Part shown: positions 56,622 through 64,000 of the stretch, in pieces
Numbering within the stretch: the stretch's first letter is position 1
Layout: each line of letters opens with the position of its first letter
Program-made: the position numbers and the translations under genes
Source: Ditibartonella apihabitans
GTDB taxonomy: Bacteria > Pseudomonadota > Alphaproteobacteria > Rhizobiales > Rhizobiaceae
Length of the DNA stretch: 64,000 nt
NCBI RefSeq assembly: GCF_002007485.1
Contig: NZ_CP015820.1
Location: forward strand, 1,178,001 to 1,242,000
Direction of reading: 5' to 3'
The notes under the pieces: model-generated
Databases searched by the model: none
What the model was told of the DNA's origin: nothing
What the model saw: only the letters and a program-made list of their open reading frames with translations

Positions 56622-57875
56622 TCACATTGGCTTGACGAGAACGTGCTTCTTTTTACCGAAAGACAATTTGATGACGCCGTCGGCGTTGACATCATTTTCA
56701 TTGATTATACGCTTTTCGTCGTCCACAGATGCATCATTCACCCGTATACCACCGCCTTGAACATGACGCCGCGCTTCGCCATTTGATTTGGCAAGTCCTG
56801 CCTTCACCAACAGGGTAAGTAAGCCAATACCATCTTTAAGCTCGGTTGCCGGAACTTCGATTTTAGGAAGGTCATGACTGACTTCACCTTGTTCGAATGT
56901 TTTACGCGCGGTTTCGGCAGCTTTTTCAGCCGCGTCGCGTCCATGGAGCATGGCGGTTATTTCTGTTGCCAATATCTTTTTCACATCGTTGATTTCCGAG
57001 CCTTGGAGGGCAGAAAGACGTTTTATTTCGTCCATTGGCAAAGTTGTATAAAGTTTCAAAAAGCGCGAAACGTCAGCGTCTTCTGTATTGCGCCAATATT
57101 GCCAAAAATCATAGGGAGAAAGCATGTCGGCATTGAGCCAGAGAGCACCATTAAGCGATTTCCCCATTTTAGCGCCTGACGCTGTCGTCAATAATGGCGA
57201 AGTCAAAGCAAAAAGCTGTGGTGTATCCATACGATGGCCAAGATCAATGCCGTTTACGATATTTCCCCATTGATCGGAACCTCCCATCTGCATACGCAAG
57301 CCGTAACGTTTGTTGAGTTGAACAAAGTCATAGGCTTGCAAGATCATATAATTGAATTCAAGAAACGATAGCGAATGCTCTCTATCCATGCGCAATTTGA
57401 CAGAGTCAAAAGAGAGCATCTTGTTTACCGAGAAAAATCGGCCGACATCGCGCAAAAATTCAATATAATTCAAATCCCGAAGCCAGTCGGCATTGTTGAC
57501 CATAATGGCGTCTGTGGCTCCGTCACCAAATTTGATATAGTTGGAAAAAACTTTTTTAATGCCGGCGATATTGGAATCGATTTTGTCGACGGTGAGGAGC
57601 TTACGCGCCTCGTCTTTAAACGACGGGTCACCGATCATGCCGGTACCGCCACCCATGAGCGCGATCGGACGATGGCCGGTCTGTTGCAGCCAGTGAAGCA
57701 TCATAATCTGGATCAAACTGCCGGCATGAAGGCTTGCGGCCGTTGGATCAAAACCGATATATCCCGTCACGATTTCCTTCGAAAGGAGATCGTCCAGACC
57801 TTTTTCGTCGGACATTTGGTGGATAAAACCACGTTCGCTCATCACATTTAGGAAATCGGATTTAAAACCGGACAT
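56622..57875 (-). CDS. tyrS: Tyrosyl-tRNA synthetase
   Basis: Class Ic synthetase. HIGH-type motif [14 protein letters not shown], the tyrosine-binding region QAYDFVQL and [10 protein letters not shown], and the KMSKS-type motif [12 protein letters not shown] are present. The C-terminal S4 RNA-binding domain is [14 protein letters not shown]. The frame is open from 57968, but the ATG at 57875 ([19 protein letters not shown] upstream) gives the normal 417 residues; the 31 earlier codons look non-native. Divergent from anmK with about 110 bp between the start codons. Confidence 0.95.
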   Translation of the reverse strand: MSGFKSDFLNVMSERGFIHQMSDEKGLDDLLSKEIVTGYIGFDPTAASLHAGSLIQIMMLHWLQQTGHRPIALMGGGTGMIGDPSFKDEARKLLTVDKIDSNIAGIKKVFSNYIKFGDGATDAIMVNNADWLRDLNYIEFLRDVGRFFSVNKMLSFDSVKLRMDREHSLSFLEFNYMILQAYDFVQLNKRYGLRMQMGGSDQWGNIVNGIDLGHRMDTPQLFALTSPLLTTASGAKMGKSLNGALWLNADMLSPYDFWQYWRNTEDADVSRFLKLYTTLPMDEIKRLSALQGSEINDVKKILATEITAMLHGRDAAEKAAETARKTFEQGEVSHDLPKIEVPATELKDGIGLLTLLVKAGLAKSNGEARRHVQGGGIRVNDASVDDEKRIINENDVNADGVIKLSFGKKKHVLVKPM

Positions 57876-57985
57876 CGGACTTTTTCCCTGAAATTTTATA
57901 TTTGGAAAAGAATATTCAACTGTTTCGTGGGCTTTATCATAGAATATATGTGATTCACAAGGAAACATAGTACGGGAAACAAGCT

Positions 57986-59143
57986 ATGCGCACGCTAAAA
58001 ACGGCGATCGGCCTCATGAGTGGTACCTCTATGGATGGCATTGATGCCGCATTGATTGAAAGTGATGGCGAAAAAATCGTCAACAACATCGGCCATTCGT
58101 CTTGTGAATATGATGTCGCTTTTCGTAAAAAATTGAAGTCAACGCTTGATGAAGTGACTAATGTTGTGAAGGCTGATGAGCTTCCAAGATCGGTTTTGAA
58201 TGTCGGAGACGAGTTGACAATCAAACACGCATTTGCGGTCAATCAATTATTGAAAAAATATTCTATTTCTCCGAACAAGGTGGATTTAATCGGATTCCAT
58301 GGTCAGACTATACTCCATAAACCCGATATAGGATTAACTATCCAGATAGGCAACGGGGCAATGCTTGCACAACAGTGTGGCATTGATGTTGTTTTCGACC
58401 TGAGATCAAACGATATGAAACATGGCGGACAAGGGGCGCCGTTGGTTCCTGTTTATCACCGGGCTTTGGCTCTCAAATTGACGGATAAACTCGATTTTCC
58501 AGTTGCTTTTATTAATATTGGTGGAATTTCCAATTTGACGTTCGTTGGTAAAAATGACGAACTTTATGCTTTTGATTGTGGACCGGGGAATGGTTTGATC
58601 GACCAATGGATGTATTTGAAAACCGGAAGCCCGATGGATCACAATGGTGAAGCCGGTCTACGCGGAACTGTTAATGAGGAGATTGTTAATTCCTATTCTC
58701 AATACCCGTTTTTTAATCAGAAAAAACCGGGTTCTCTCGATTGGCGTAGTTTTAAACCTTTAACGGATAAAGCTGTTTCTGTTGAAGATGGAGCAGCTTC
58801 GCTGAGCTTCGTAACTGCCTATGGAATCGTCAATTCTTTCAGACATTTGCCGACCTATCCAAAAACACTCGTCCTCTCTGGAGGCGGGGCTTATAATAGA
58901 TCGATTATCAATTCATTACAGGAACTTACGCAAAAATACGGAATCATCACATTAACGGCGCAGTCACTTGGTCTTTCTTCGGATTTCATAGAAGCTGAGG
59001 CATGGGCTTATCTTGCGATCAGGTCAATTTATAACTTGCCGATAACATTTCCAACCACGACCGGTTGTCTCTCTCCGCAATCGGGCGGGCGTCTTGCCCG
59101 ACACCAGAATACGACACCGGATCGCAATATAACCGCAAATTGA
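57986..59143 (+). CDS. anmK: Anhydro-N-acetylmuramic acid kinase
   Basis: Phosphorylates and opens 1,6-anhydro-MurNAc released in peptidoglycan recycling. The ATP/sugar signature IGLMSGTSMDGIDAAL is at residues 8-23, FHGQTILHKP follows, the catalytic Asp region is FDCGPGNGLIDQW, and GGGAYNRSII is in the C-terminal lobe. 385 residues with a short variable tail. Divergent to tyrS, an arrangement common in Rhizobiales. Confidence 0.94.
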   Translation: MRTLKTAIGLMSGTSMDGIDAALIESDGEKIVNNIGHSSCEYDVAFRKKLKSTLDEVTNVVKADELPRSVLNVGDELTIKHAFAVNQLLKKYSISPNKVDLIGFHGQTILHKPDIGLTIQIGNGAMLAQQCGIDVVFDLRSNDMKHGGQGAPLVPVYHRALALKLTDKLDFPVAFINIGGISNLTFVGKNDELYAFDCGPGNGLIDQWMYLKTGSPMDHNGEAGLRGTVNEEIVNSYSQYPFFNQKKPGSLDWRSFKPLTDKAVSVEDGAASLSFVTAYGIVNSFRHLPTYPKTLVLSGGGAYNRSIINSLQELTQKYGIITLTAQSLGLSSDFIEAEAWAYLAIRSIYNLPITFPTTTGCLSPQSGGRLARHQNTTPDRNITAN

Positions 59144-59294
59144 ACAAAACAAATTTTAAAATTGGGGTAGGCAAGCGGCGAAATTCGCCATTTCGACCGT
59201 AATCGAAAGACTGTTTTATCGGATGTTTCAATTATGAAGTTTCGGATTTTGATATAGGCAGTGAAAGTTTGTTCTGAAACCGATTGCGCTCATT

Positions 59295-59330
59295 AAAAAA
59301 GGTCCATGCGGAAACTCTCGCATGAACCTA
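59295..59330 (-). terminator. Terminator of the alpha/beta hydrolase gene
   Basis: On the minus strand GGTTCATGCG pairs with CGCATGGACC and is followed by T6 (59300-59295). Confidence 0.85.
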
Positions 59331-59365
59331 TTTTGGAGGAAAATAGTAGCAAATAGCGAAAAGTT

Positions 59366-60040
59366 TTATCTTAACCGTTTCATACGAGGCTCGGACAATT
59401 CGCCATTAAGGCGCCGGTCAAGATAATTGGCGCAATCATCAATCAGTTCGTCGACTTGACCAGCAAAAAAGTGGTTTGCACCTTCAAGAATTTGCTGGGT
59501 TATCGTAATTCCTTTTTGTGTTTTAAGCTTGTCCACGAGGCCCTGAACGTCTTTTACCGGAGCAACACGATCAGCGTCGCCATGAATGATGAGGCCCGAC
59601 GAAGGACAGGGAGCAAGAAAAGAAAAATCATATATATTGGGCTGGGGAGCAACCGATATAAACCCTTCGATTTCAGGTCGACGCATCAAGAGCTGCATGC
59701 CGATCCATGCGCCGAAAGAATAACCGGCCACCCAACAATTTTTCGAATCCGGATGCAGTGCCTGTACCCAATCGAGTGCTGCTGCGGCATCGGACAACTC
59801 GCCGGCTCCATGATCGAATTCACCTTGACTGCGTCCGATACTGCGGAAGTTGAAACGCAATGTAGTAAATCCGCGTTGCTGGAACATATAGAAAAGATCA
59901 TAAACGATCTTGTTATTCATCGTACCGCCAAATTGGGGATGTGGATGGAGAATAATGGCTATAGGAGCATTTTTTTCCGGCGAGGGTTGATAACGGCCTT
60001 CAAGGCGACCCGCAGGACCATTGAAAATGACTTCAGGCAT
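59366..60040 (-). CDS. Alpha/beta hydrolase (COG2945-like)
   Basis: A 224-residue serine hydrolase. IILHPHPQFGGTMNNKIV is the oxyanion-side signature, the nucleophile Ser is in GYSFGAWIG, the acid in HGDADRVAP and the His in GANHFF. No signal peptide, so cytoplasmic. The ATG at 60040 (MPEVIFNGPAGRL) has AAGGAG upstream and is preferred to the TTG one codon earlier. It lies next to, but divergent from, the suf cluster, as in other Rhizobiales. The natural substrate is unknown. Confidence 0.9.
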   Translation of the reverse strand: MPEVIFNGPAGRLEGRYQPSPEKNAPIAIILHPHPQFGGTMNNKIVYDLFYMFQQRGFTTLRFNFRSIGRSQGEFDHGAGELSDAAAALDWVQALHPDSKNCWVAGYSFGAWIGMQLLMRRPEIEGFISVAPQPNIYDFSFLAPCPSSGLIIHGDADRVAPVKDVQGLVDKLKTQKGITITQQILEGANHFFAGQVDELIDDCANYLDRRLNGELSEPRMKRLR

Positions 60041-60222
60041 CAAGTACTCCTTACTTCATCAGCTTGAATTTCCGTTGTGACATAAATGGATATCGGTAAA
60101 TTCAAACTGTTTTCGCATGTTTAAAATTTATTCCAAGCGTTAGATAGTCTGTAATGGGTGCACTTTTCAAGGAAATTGCGTTATGGATGCGTTTGAAATA
60201 ATAAAAATTACGAGGCCTCCAT

Positions 60223-61368
60223 ATGTCATCTTCAAGATGCTATCTCGATTATAATGCTACAACGCCCTTGTCAGATGCTGCTCGCAACGCTTTGGTGAGC
60301 GCACTTGACGTATATGGCAATCCTTCCTCAGTCCATCAGGAAGGGCGAGCCGCGAAAGCCCTGCTGGAAAAAGCACGGCGGCAGGTCGCCAACCGTCTTC
60401 ATACCGAGCCGGATCACGTTGTTTTTACCTCCGGTGCAACGGAAGCTGCAATGACGCTCCTCACACCCGATTACAAAATGGGACGTTCGGATGTTCACTT
60501 TTCCAAAGTCTACATAGGAGCAACCGAACATCCCTGCATTGGAAAAGCCGGCCGATTTGAAAAAGACCGGCAGGAAATTATTGATGTTGATGAAAATGGC
60601 ATCATCAAACTGGACGAGCTTGAACGAAAACTCTCGGCTCATGATAAATCCGAAGGTCTGCCAATGGTTGCAATTCAGGCGGCCAACGGCGAAACCGGCG
60701 TCATCCAGCCTGTAGGAAACATTGCCGATATTGTCAAAAAGGCGGGCGGTGTTTTGATTGTCGATATTGTCCAATATATTGGTAAACTCCCTGTCACTAT
60801 TGGTAGCTTCGGAGGAGATTTCTATATTGTTGCAGCACATAAGATCGGCGGGCCAAAAGGCATCGGCGCGTTTGTAGCGACAGGAAGTGCTCTTATGCCA
60901 CAACCGCTTATATTGGGCGGGGGGCAGGAAAAAGGTTTCCGTTCGGGCACCGAGTCAGTTCCGCTCATCGCCGCTTTCGGTGCAGCGATGGAACAAAAAC
61001 CCACCACTCAGGATTTAGACCATTCTAAAGCGCTTCAAATGCGTCTGGAACACGGGTTGCATCAATTGAGTAACAATCTTGTTATTTTCGGAGAAAAATC
61101 GCCGCGTTTATCGAATACAACCTATTTTGCTGTTGAAGGTTTAAAGGCGGAAACGCTGCAAATCGGTTTTGATCTTGCCGGGTTTGCGGTTTCGGCGGGA
61201 TCGGCCTGTTCCTCGGGAAAAGTGAAACAAAGTGGTGTTCTTGCCGCAATGGGGTGTCATGTACCCGACGGGGCAATTCGGGTTTCTACAGGCAAACACA
61301 CAAGCCTGAAAAACATTGATGATTTTCTCTCGGCTTTCGAAAAAATCATTCGCAATTCAAAAAATTAA
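60223..61368 (+). CDS. Cysteine desulfurase (NifS/IscS-like)
   Basis: PLP enzyme releasing sulfur from cysteine for Fe-S cluster assembly. SRCYLDYNATTPLSDAARNA at the N-terminus, the PLP Lys in AAHKIGGPKGIGAF, GGGQEKGFRSGTE, and the persulfide Cys in SAGSACSSGKVKQSG are visible. The short IscS-like length of 381 residues and position upstream of sufB make it the suf-linked NifS homologue of alphaproteobacteria; a second desulfurase SufS usually follows sufD, beyond this window. 173 bp separate it from sufB. Confidence 0.94.
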   Translation: MSSSRCYLDYNATTPLSDAARNALVSALDVYGNPSSVHQEGRAAKALLEKARRQVANRLHTEPDHVVFTSGATEAAMTLLTPDYKMGRSDVHFSKVYIGATEHPCIGKAGRFEKDRQEIIDVDENGIIKLDELERKLSAHDKSEGLPMVAIQAANGETGVIQPVGNIADIVKKAGGVLIVDIVQYIGKLPVTIGSFGGDFYIVAAHKIGGPKGIGAFVATGSALMPQPLILGGGQEKGFRSGTESVPLIAAFGAAMEQKPTTQDLDHSKALQMRLEHGLHQLSNNLVIFGEKSPRLSNTTYFAVEGLKAETLQIGFDLAGFAVSAGSACSSGKVKQSGVLAAMGCHVPDGAIRVSTGKHTSLKNIDDFLSAFEKIIRNSKN

Positions 61369-61541
61369 AAAACAGCACTTGAAATCTTCTTTAGAACTGT
61401 TTTAAACAAGGTCAAATAAGCTTGACTGGATTTATCATGTTTTTCATTGAAGTCCGGCGACCGAGACACTAAATCAAGTTGTGCTTATTTTGGTATAATC
61501 GACAACTGCCGGTTTTTGACCCGGCCAGGAGGGAGAAGCCC

Positions 61542-63053
61542 ATGCCTGCAGTGCAGGAAACTATAAGTCAGGTCCGTGAAATTGACGTGGACCAATATAA
61601 ATATGGTTTTGAGACCAAGATCGAGGCAGATAAAGCTCCGCTAGGTCTTAACGAAGATATTATTCGTTTGATTTCGGCTAAAAAGCAGGAGCCGGAGTGG
61701 ATGCTGGAATTGCGACTGAAAGCATTTCGGCATTGGTTGACGATGGAAGAGCCTCATTGGGCAAGATTGGAAATCCCGAAAATAGATTTTCAGGCGATTT
61801 CATATTATTCGGCTCCTAAAAGCCAGAATGCACCAAAGTCTCTCGATGAAGTTGATCCTGCATTGCTGAACACTTATGAGAAGCTTGGTATTCCTTTAAA
61901 AGAACAGGAAATTCTCGCAGGCGTACGCAAGCAAGCAGAACCTTCAAAACTGGACGATAATGTTTATGCGTCCGGTCGCGTTGCGGTCGATGCAGTGTTC
62001 GATTCGGTTTCTGTGGTCACCACATTCAAGAAAGAATTGATCCGTTCAGGTGTTATATTCTGCTCAATATCGGAAGCGATACGTGAGCATCCTGATCTCA
62101 TAAAGCAGTATCTCGGTTCGGTTGTTCCTGCCGGTGACAACTTTTATGCGGCACTCAATGCGGCGGTTTTCACGGACGGGTCATTTATTTACGTTCCTAA
62201 AGGCGTTCGTTGTCCAATGGAGCTGTCGACTTATTTCCGTATTAACGAGCGCAATACCGGCCAATTCGAACGCACATTGATTATAGCCGATGAAGGCGCC
62301 TATGTATCCTATCTTGAAGGTTGTACAGCGCCGCAACGTGACGAGAACCAGCTTCATGCGGCGGTTGTCGAACTTATTGCCGAGAAGGATGCAGAAATAA
62401 AATATTCAACAGTTCAGAACTGGTATCCGGGTGATAAAGACGGCAAAGGCGGAATTTTCAATTTCGTTACCAAGCGTGGTGATTGTCGCGGTGACAATTC
62501 AAAAATTTCCTGGACACAGGTTGAAACCGGCTCGGCGATAACCTGGAAATATCCGTCCTGTCTGTTGCGTGGTGATAATACACGTGGTGAATTCTATTCC
62601 ATTGCAGTTTCCAATGGACACCAGCAGATCGATTCAGGCACAAAGATGATCCATCTTGGAAAAAACACATCAAGCCGTGTTATTTCCAAAGGCATTTCTG
62701 CCGGATTTTCCAATAATACTTATCGTGGACAAATCTCGGCCCATCGCAAAGCCACCAATGCCCGTAACTTCACCCAATGTGACAGCCTGTTGATCGGCAA
62801 TAATTGTGGCGCCCACACGGCTCCTTACATTGAAGCGAAAAACGCGACGGCGAAATTCGAGCACGAAGCCACTACGTCGAAGATTTCCGAAGATCAGCTT
62901 TTCTACGTTATGCAGCGGGGCATTCCGGAAGAAGAAGCTATTGCTCTTATTGTAAATGGCTTTGTCAAAGAAGTTATTCAGGAATTACCGATGGAATTTG
63001 CGGTTGAAGCGCAAAAGCTTATCGGCATCAGTCTTGAAGGTAGTGTCGGCTAA
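61542..63053 (+). CDS. sufB: Fe-S cluster assembly scaffold SufB
   Basis: Core of the SufBC2D scaffold where Fe-S clusters are assembled. The frame is open from 61479, but the ATG at 61542 ([15 protein letters not shown]) follows a strong AGGAGG and gives 503 residues. Conserved segments include [38 protein letters not shown], and the C-terminal beta-helix [19 protein letters not shown] with the functional Cys/Glu. Same strand and order as in other Rhizobiales: desulfurase-sufB-sufC-sufD. Confidence 0.96.
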   Translation: MPAVQETISQVREIDVDQYKYGFETKIEADKAPLGLNEDIIRLISAKKQEPEWMLELRLKAFRHWLTMEEPHWARLEIPKIDFQAISYYSAPKSQNAPKSLDEVDPALLNTYEKLGIPLKEQEILAGVRKQAEPSKLDDNVYASGRVAVDAVFDSVSVVTTFKKELIRSGVIFCSISEAIREHPDLIKQYLGSVVPAGDNFYAALNAAVFTDGSFIYVPKGVRCPMELSTYFRINERNTGQFERTLIIADEGAYVSYLEGCTAPQRDENQLHAAVVELIAEKDAEIKYSTVQNWYPGDKDGKGGIFNFVTKRGDCRGDNSKISWTQVETGSAITWKYPSCLLRGDNTRGEFYSIAVSNGHQQIDSGTKMIHLGKNTSSRVISKGISAGFSNNTYRGQISAHRKATNARNFTQCDSLLIGNNCGAHTAPYIEAKNATAKFEHEATTSKISEDQLFYVMQRGIPEEEAIALIVNGFVKEVIQELPMEFAVEAQKLIGISLEGSVG

Positions 63054-63111
63054 CTGAAGCTGTTGTTTTTTGTTGGGGGCCTTATCAGTGTCCACAAAAT
63101 AGGATTTAAAA

Positions 63112-63885
63112 ATGTTAGAAATTAAAAATCTCCATGCACGTATAGCCGAAACCAAGACAGAAATTCTGCATGGTCTGGATTTGACAATCCACGATGGCGA
63201 AGTTGCAGCAATTATGGGACCGAATGGTTCCGGTAAATCAACGCTTTCCTATATTCTTGCCGGCCGTGACGATTATGAAGTGACGGACGGAGAAGTACTC
63301 TTTAACGGCAAGTCGCTTCTTGATATGGATCCGGCAGAACGCGCGGCAACCGGCGTTTTTCTGGCTTTCCAGTATCCGATGGAAATACCGGGCGTTGCGA
63401 CAATGGAATTCTTGAAAGTCGCAATGAATTGCCAGAGAAAAGCGCGCGGCGAAGAAGAATTGAAAGTGCCCGAATTCTTGAAAAAAGTAAAAGCGGGCGT
63501 TGCTGAACTCGAGATGGATATGAGCATGCTCAAGCGTCCTCTCAATGTCGGTTTTTCCGGTGGTGAAAAGAAACGGGCAGAAATACTCCAGATGCTTTTG
63601 CTGGAACCGAAGCTCTGTATTCTTGACGAGACAGATTCAGGCCTTGATATTGATGCGTTAAAAATCGTGGCAAACGGTGTCAATGCTTTGCGTTCTCCGG
63701 ACCGTTCGTTCATGGTTATCACCCACTATCAAAGACTTCTGGACTACATTGTGCCGGATACCGTGCACGTTCTCTATAAAGGTAAAATCGTCAAGACTGG
63801 CGATAAGACATTGGCGATGCAGCTCGAACAAACGGGTTATGCCGACATTATCGACAAGGCAGAAGCGGAGGAAGGACATGAGTGA
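63112..63885 (+). CDS. sufC: Fe-S assembly ATPase SufC
   Basis: ABC-type ATPase that drives conformational change in SufB-SufD. Walker A is GPNGSGKST (from residue 37), the family-typical Q-loop LAFQYPMEIPGV follows, the signature is GFSGGEKKRAEILQM, and Walker B is CILDETDSGLD, with His in ITHYQRLLDYI. 257 residues. It overlaps the next gene by 8 bp. Confidence 0.97.
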   Translation: MLEIKNLHARIAETKTEILHGLDLTIHDGEVAAIMGPNGSGKSTLSYILAGRDDYEVTDGEVLFNGKSLLDMDPAERAATGVFLAFQYPMEIPGVATMEFLKVAMNCQRKARGEEELKVPEFLKKVKAGVAELEMDMSMLKRPLNVGFSGGEKKRAEILQMLLLEPKLCILDETDSGLDIDALKIVANGVNALRSPDRSFMVITHYQRLLDYIVPDTVHVLYKGKIVKTGDKTLAMQLEQTGYADIIDKAEAEEGHE

Positions 63886-64000
63886 AACCTCCAAAGTCGA
63901 TAAAAAACCGGAAATGACTGCTGCAGAACAGGCAATAGTCGATATTTTTGGTCAAAAATTGGGTGATTTTCCTGGAAATAGCGAGGTTATGTCAACGCGA
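63878..64000 (+). CDS. sufD: SufD, N-terminal fragment at the window edge
   Basis: The ATG at 63878 with GGAAGGA upstream overlaps the end of sufC. The 41 codons present (MSETSKVDKKPEMTAAEQAI, then IFGQKLGDFPGN) fit the variable start of SufD, partner of SufB. The rest lies outside the window, so the assignment leans on operon order. Confidence 0.8.
   Translation, partial: MSETSKVDKKPEMTAAEQAIVDIFGQKLGDFPGNSEVMSTR

Overview
The window looks like a chromosomal segment of an alphaproteobacterium of the order Hyphomicrobiales (Rhizobiales), most like Bartonella or a close relative. This rests on the moderate-to-low GC, two glutamyl-tRNA synthetases, class II DAHP synthase, Hfq-HflX, PBP1A-PrfB and SUF neighbourhoods typical of the order, and protein sequences resembling Brucella/Bartonella families from memory. 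An aerobic cobalamin cluster (cobG-H-I-J with divergent cobL) points to one of the less reduced, gut-associated lineages rather than a classical blood-borne Bartonella. No database search was possible.

Layout: 1-3.9 kb holds a partial membrane protein, a 2Fe-2S ferredoxin, a DUF922 secreted protein, folP-folK and a lipoprotein. 3.9-9.4 kb is the cobalamin block. 9.5-13.8 kb holds hfq, hflX, a gamma-carbonic-anhydrase-like protein, a bile-acid/sodium-symporter-family protein and a TPR methyltransferase. 14.2-16.8 kb is the ilvB-ilvN operon behind a leader peptide and attenuator. 16.8-38.5 kb is core metabolism: nitronate monooxygenase, RecD-like helicase, SDR, citrate synthase, gltX, comEC, bfr/bfd, rpiA, gor, DAHP synthase, dgkA, nadE, second gltX, DEAD-box helicase, nadK. 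39.2-42.4 kb is a small decayed genomic island at a tRNA-Arg(CCG) gene. 43-64 kb is RNase E, amidase, PBP1A, prfB (programmed +1 frameshift), a bcp-type peroxiredoxin, a large AsmA-like DUF3971 protein, tyrS, anmK, and the suf operon running off the right edge.

Two things stand out. First, the island is bounded by a perfect 48-bp direct repeat of the tRNA-Arg 3' part. It carries a lone GT51 peptidoglycan transglycosylase domain, a broken membrane-anchored DUF1311/LprI-like gene and a broken membrane-anchored helical protein, and no integrase. Second, six conserved genes (cobL, a gamma-carbonic-anhydrase homologue, a TPR methyltransferase, dgkA, the second gltX and nadK) all lose frame in the same way: one base appears to be missing inside an A or T homopolymer. 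This pattern, which hits normally essential functions, suggests assembly or basecalling error more than biology. The cobL break is the exception worth testing, because it lies on a correctly phased A_AAA_AAG slippery heptamer.
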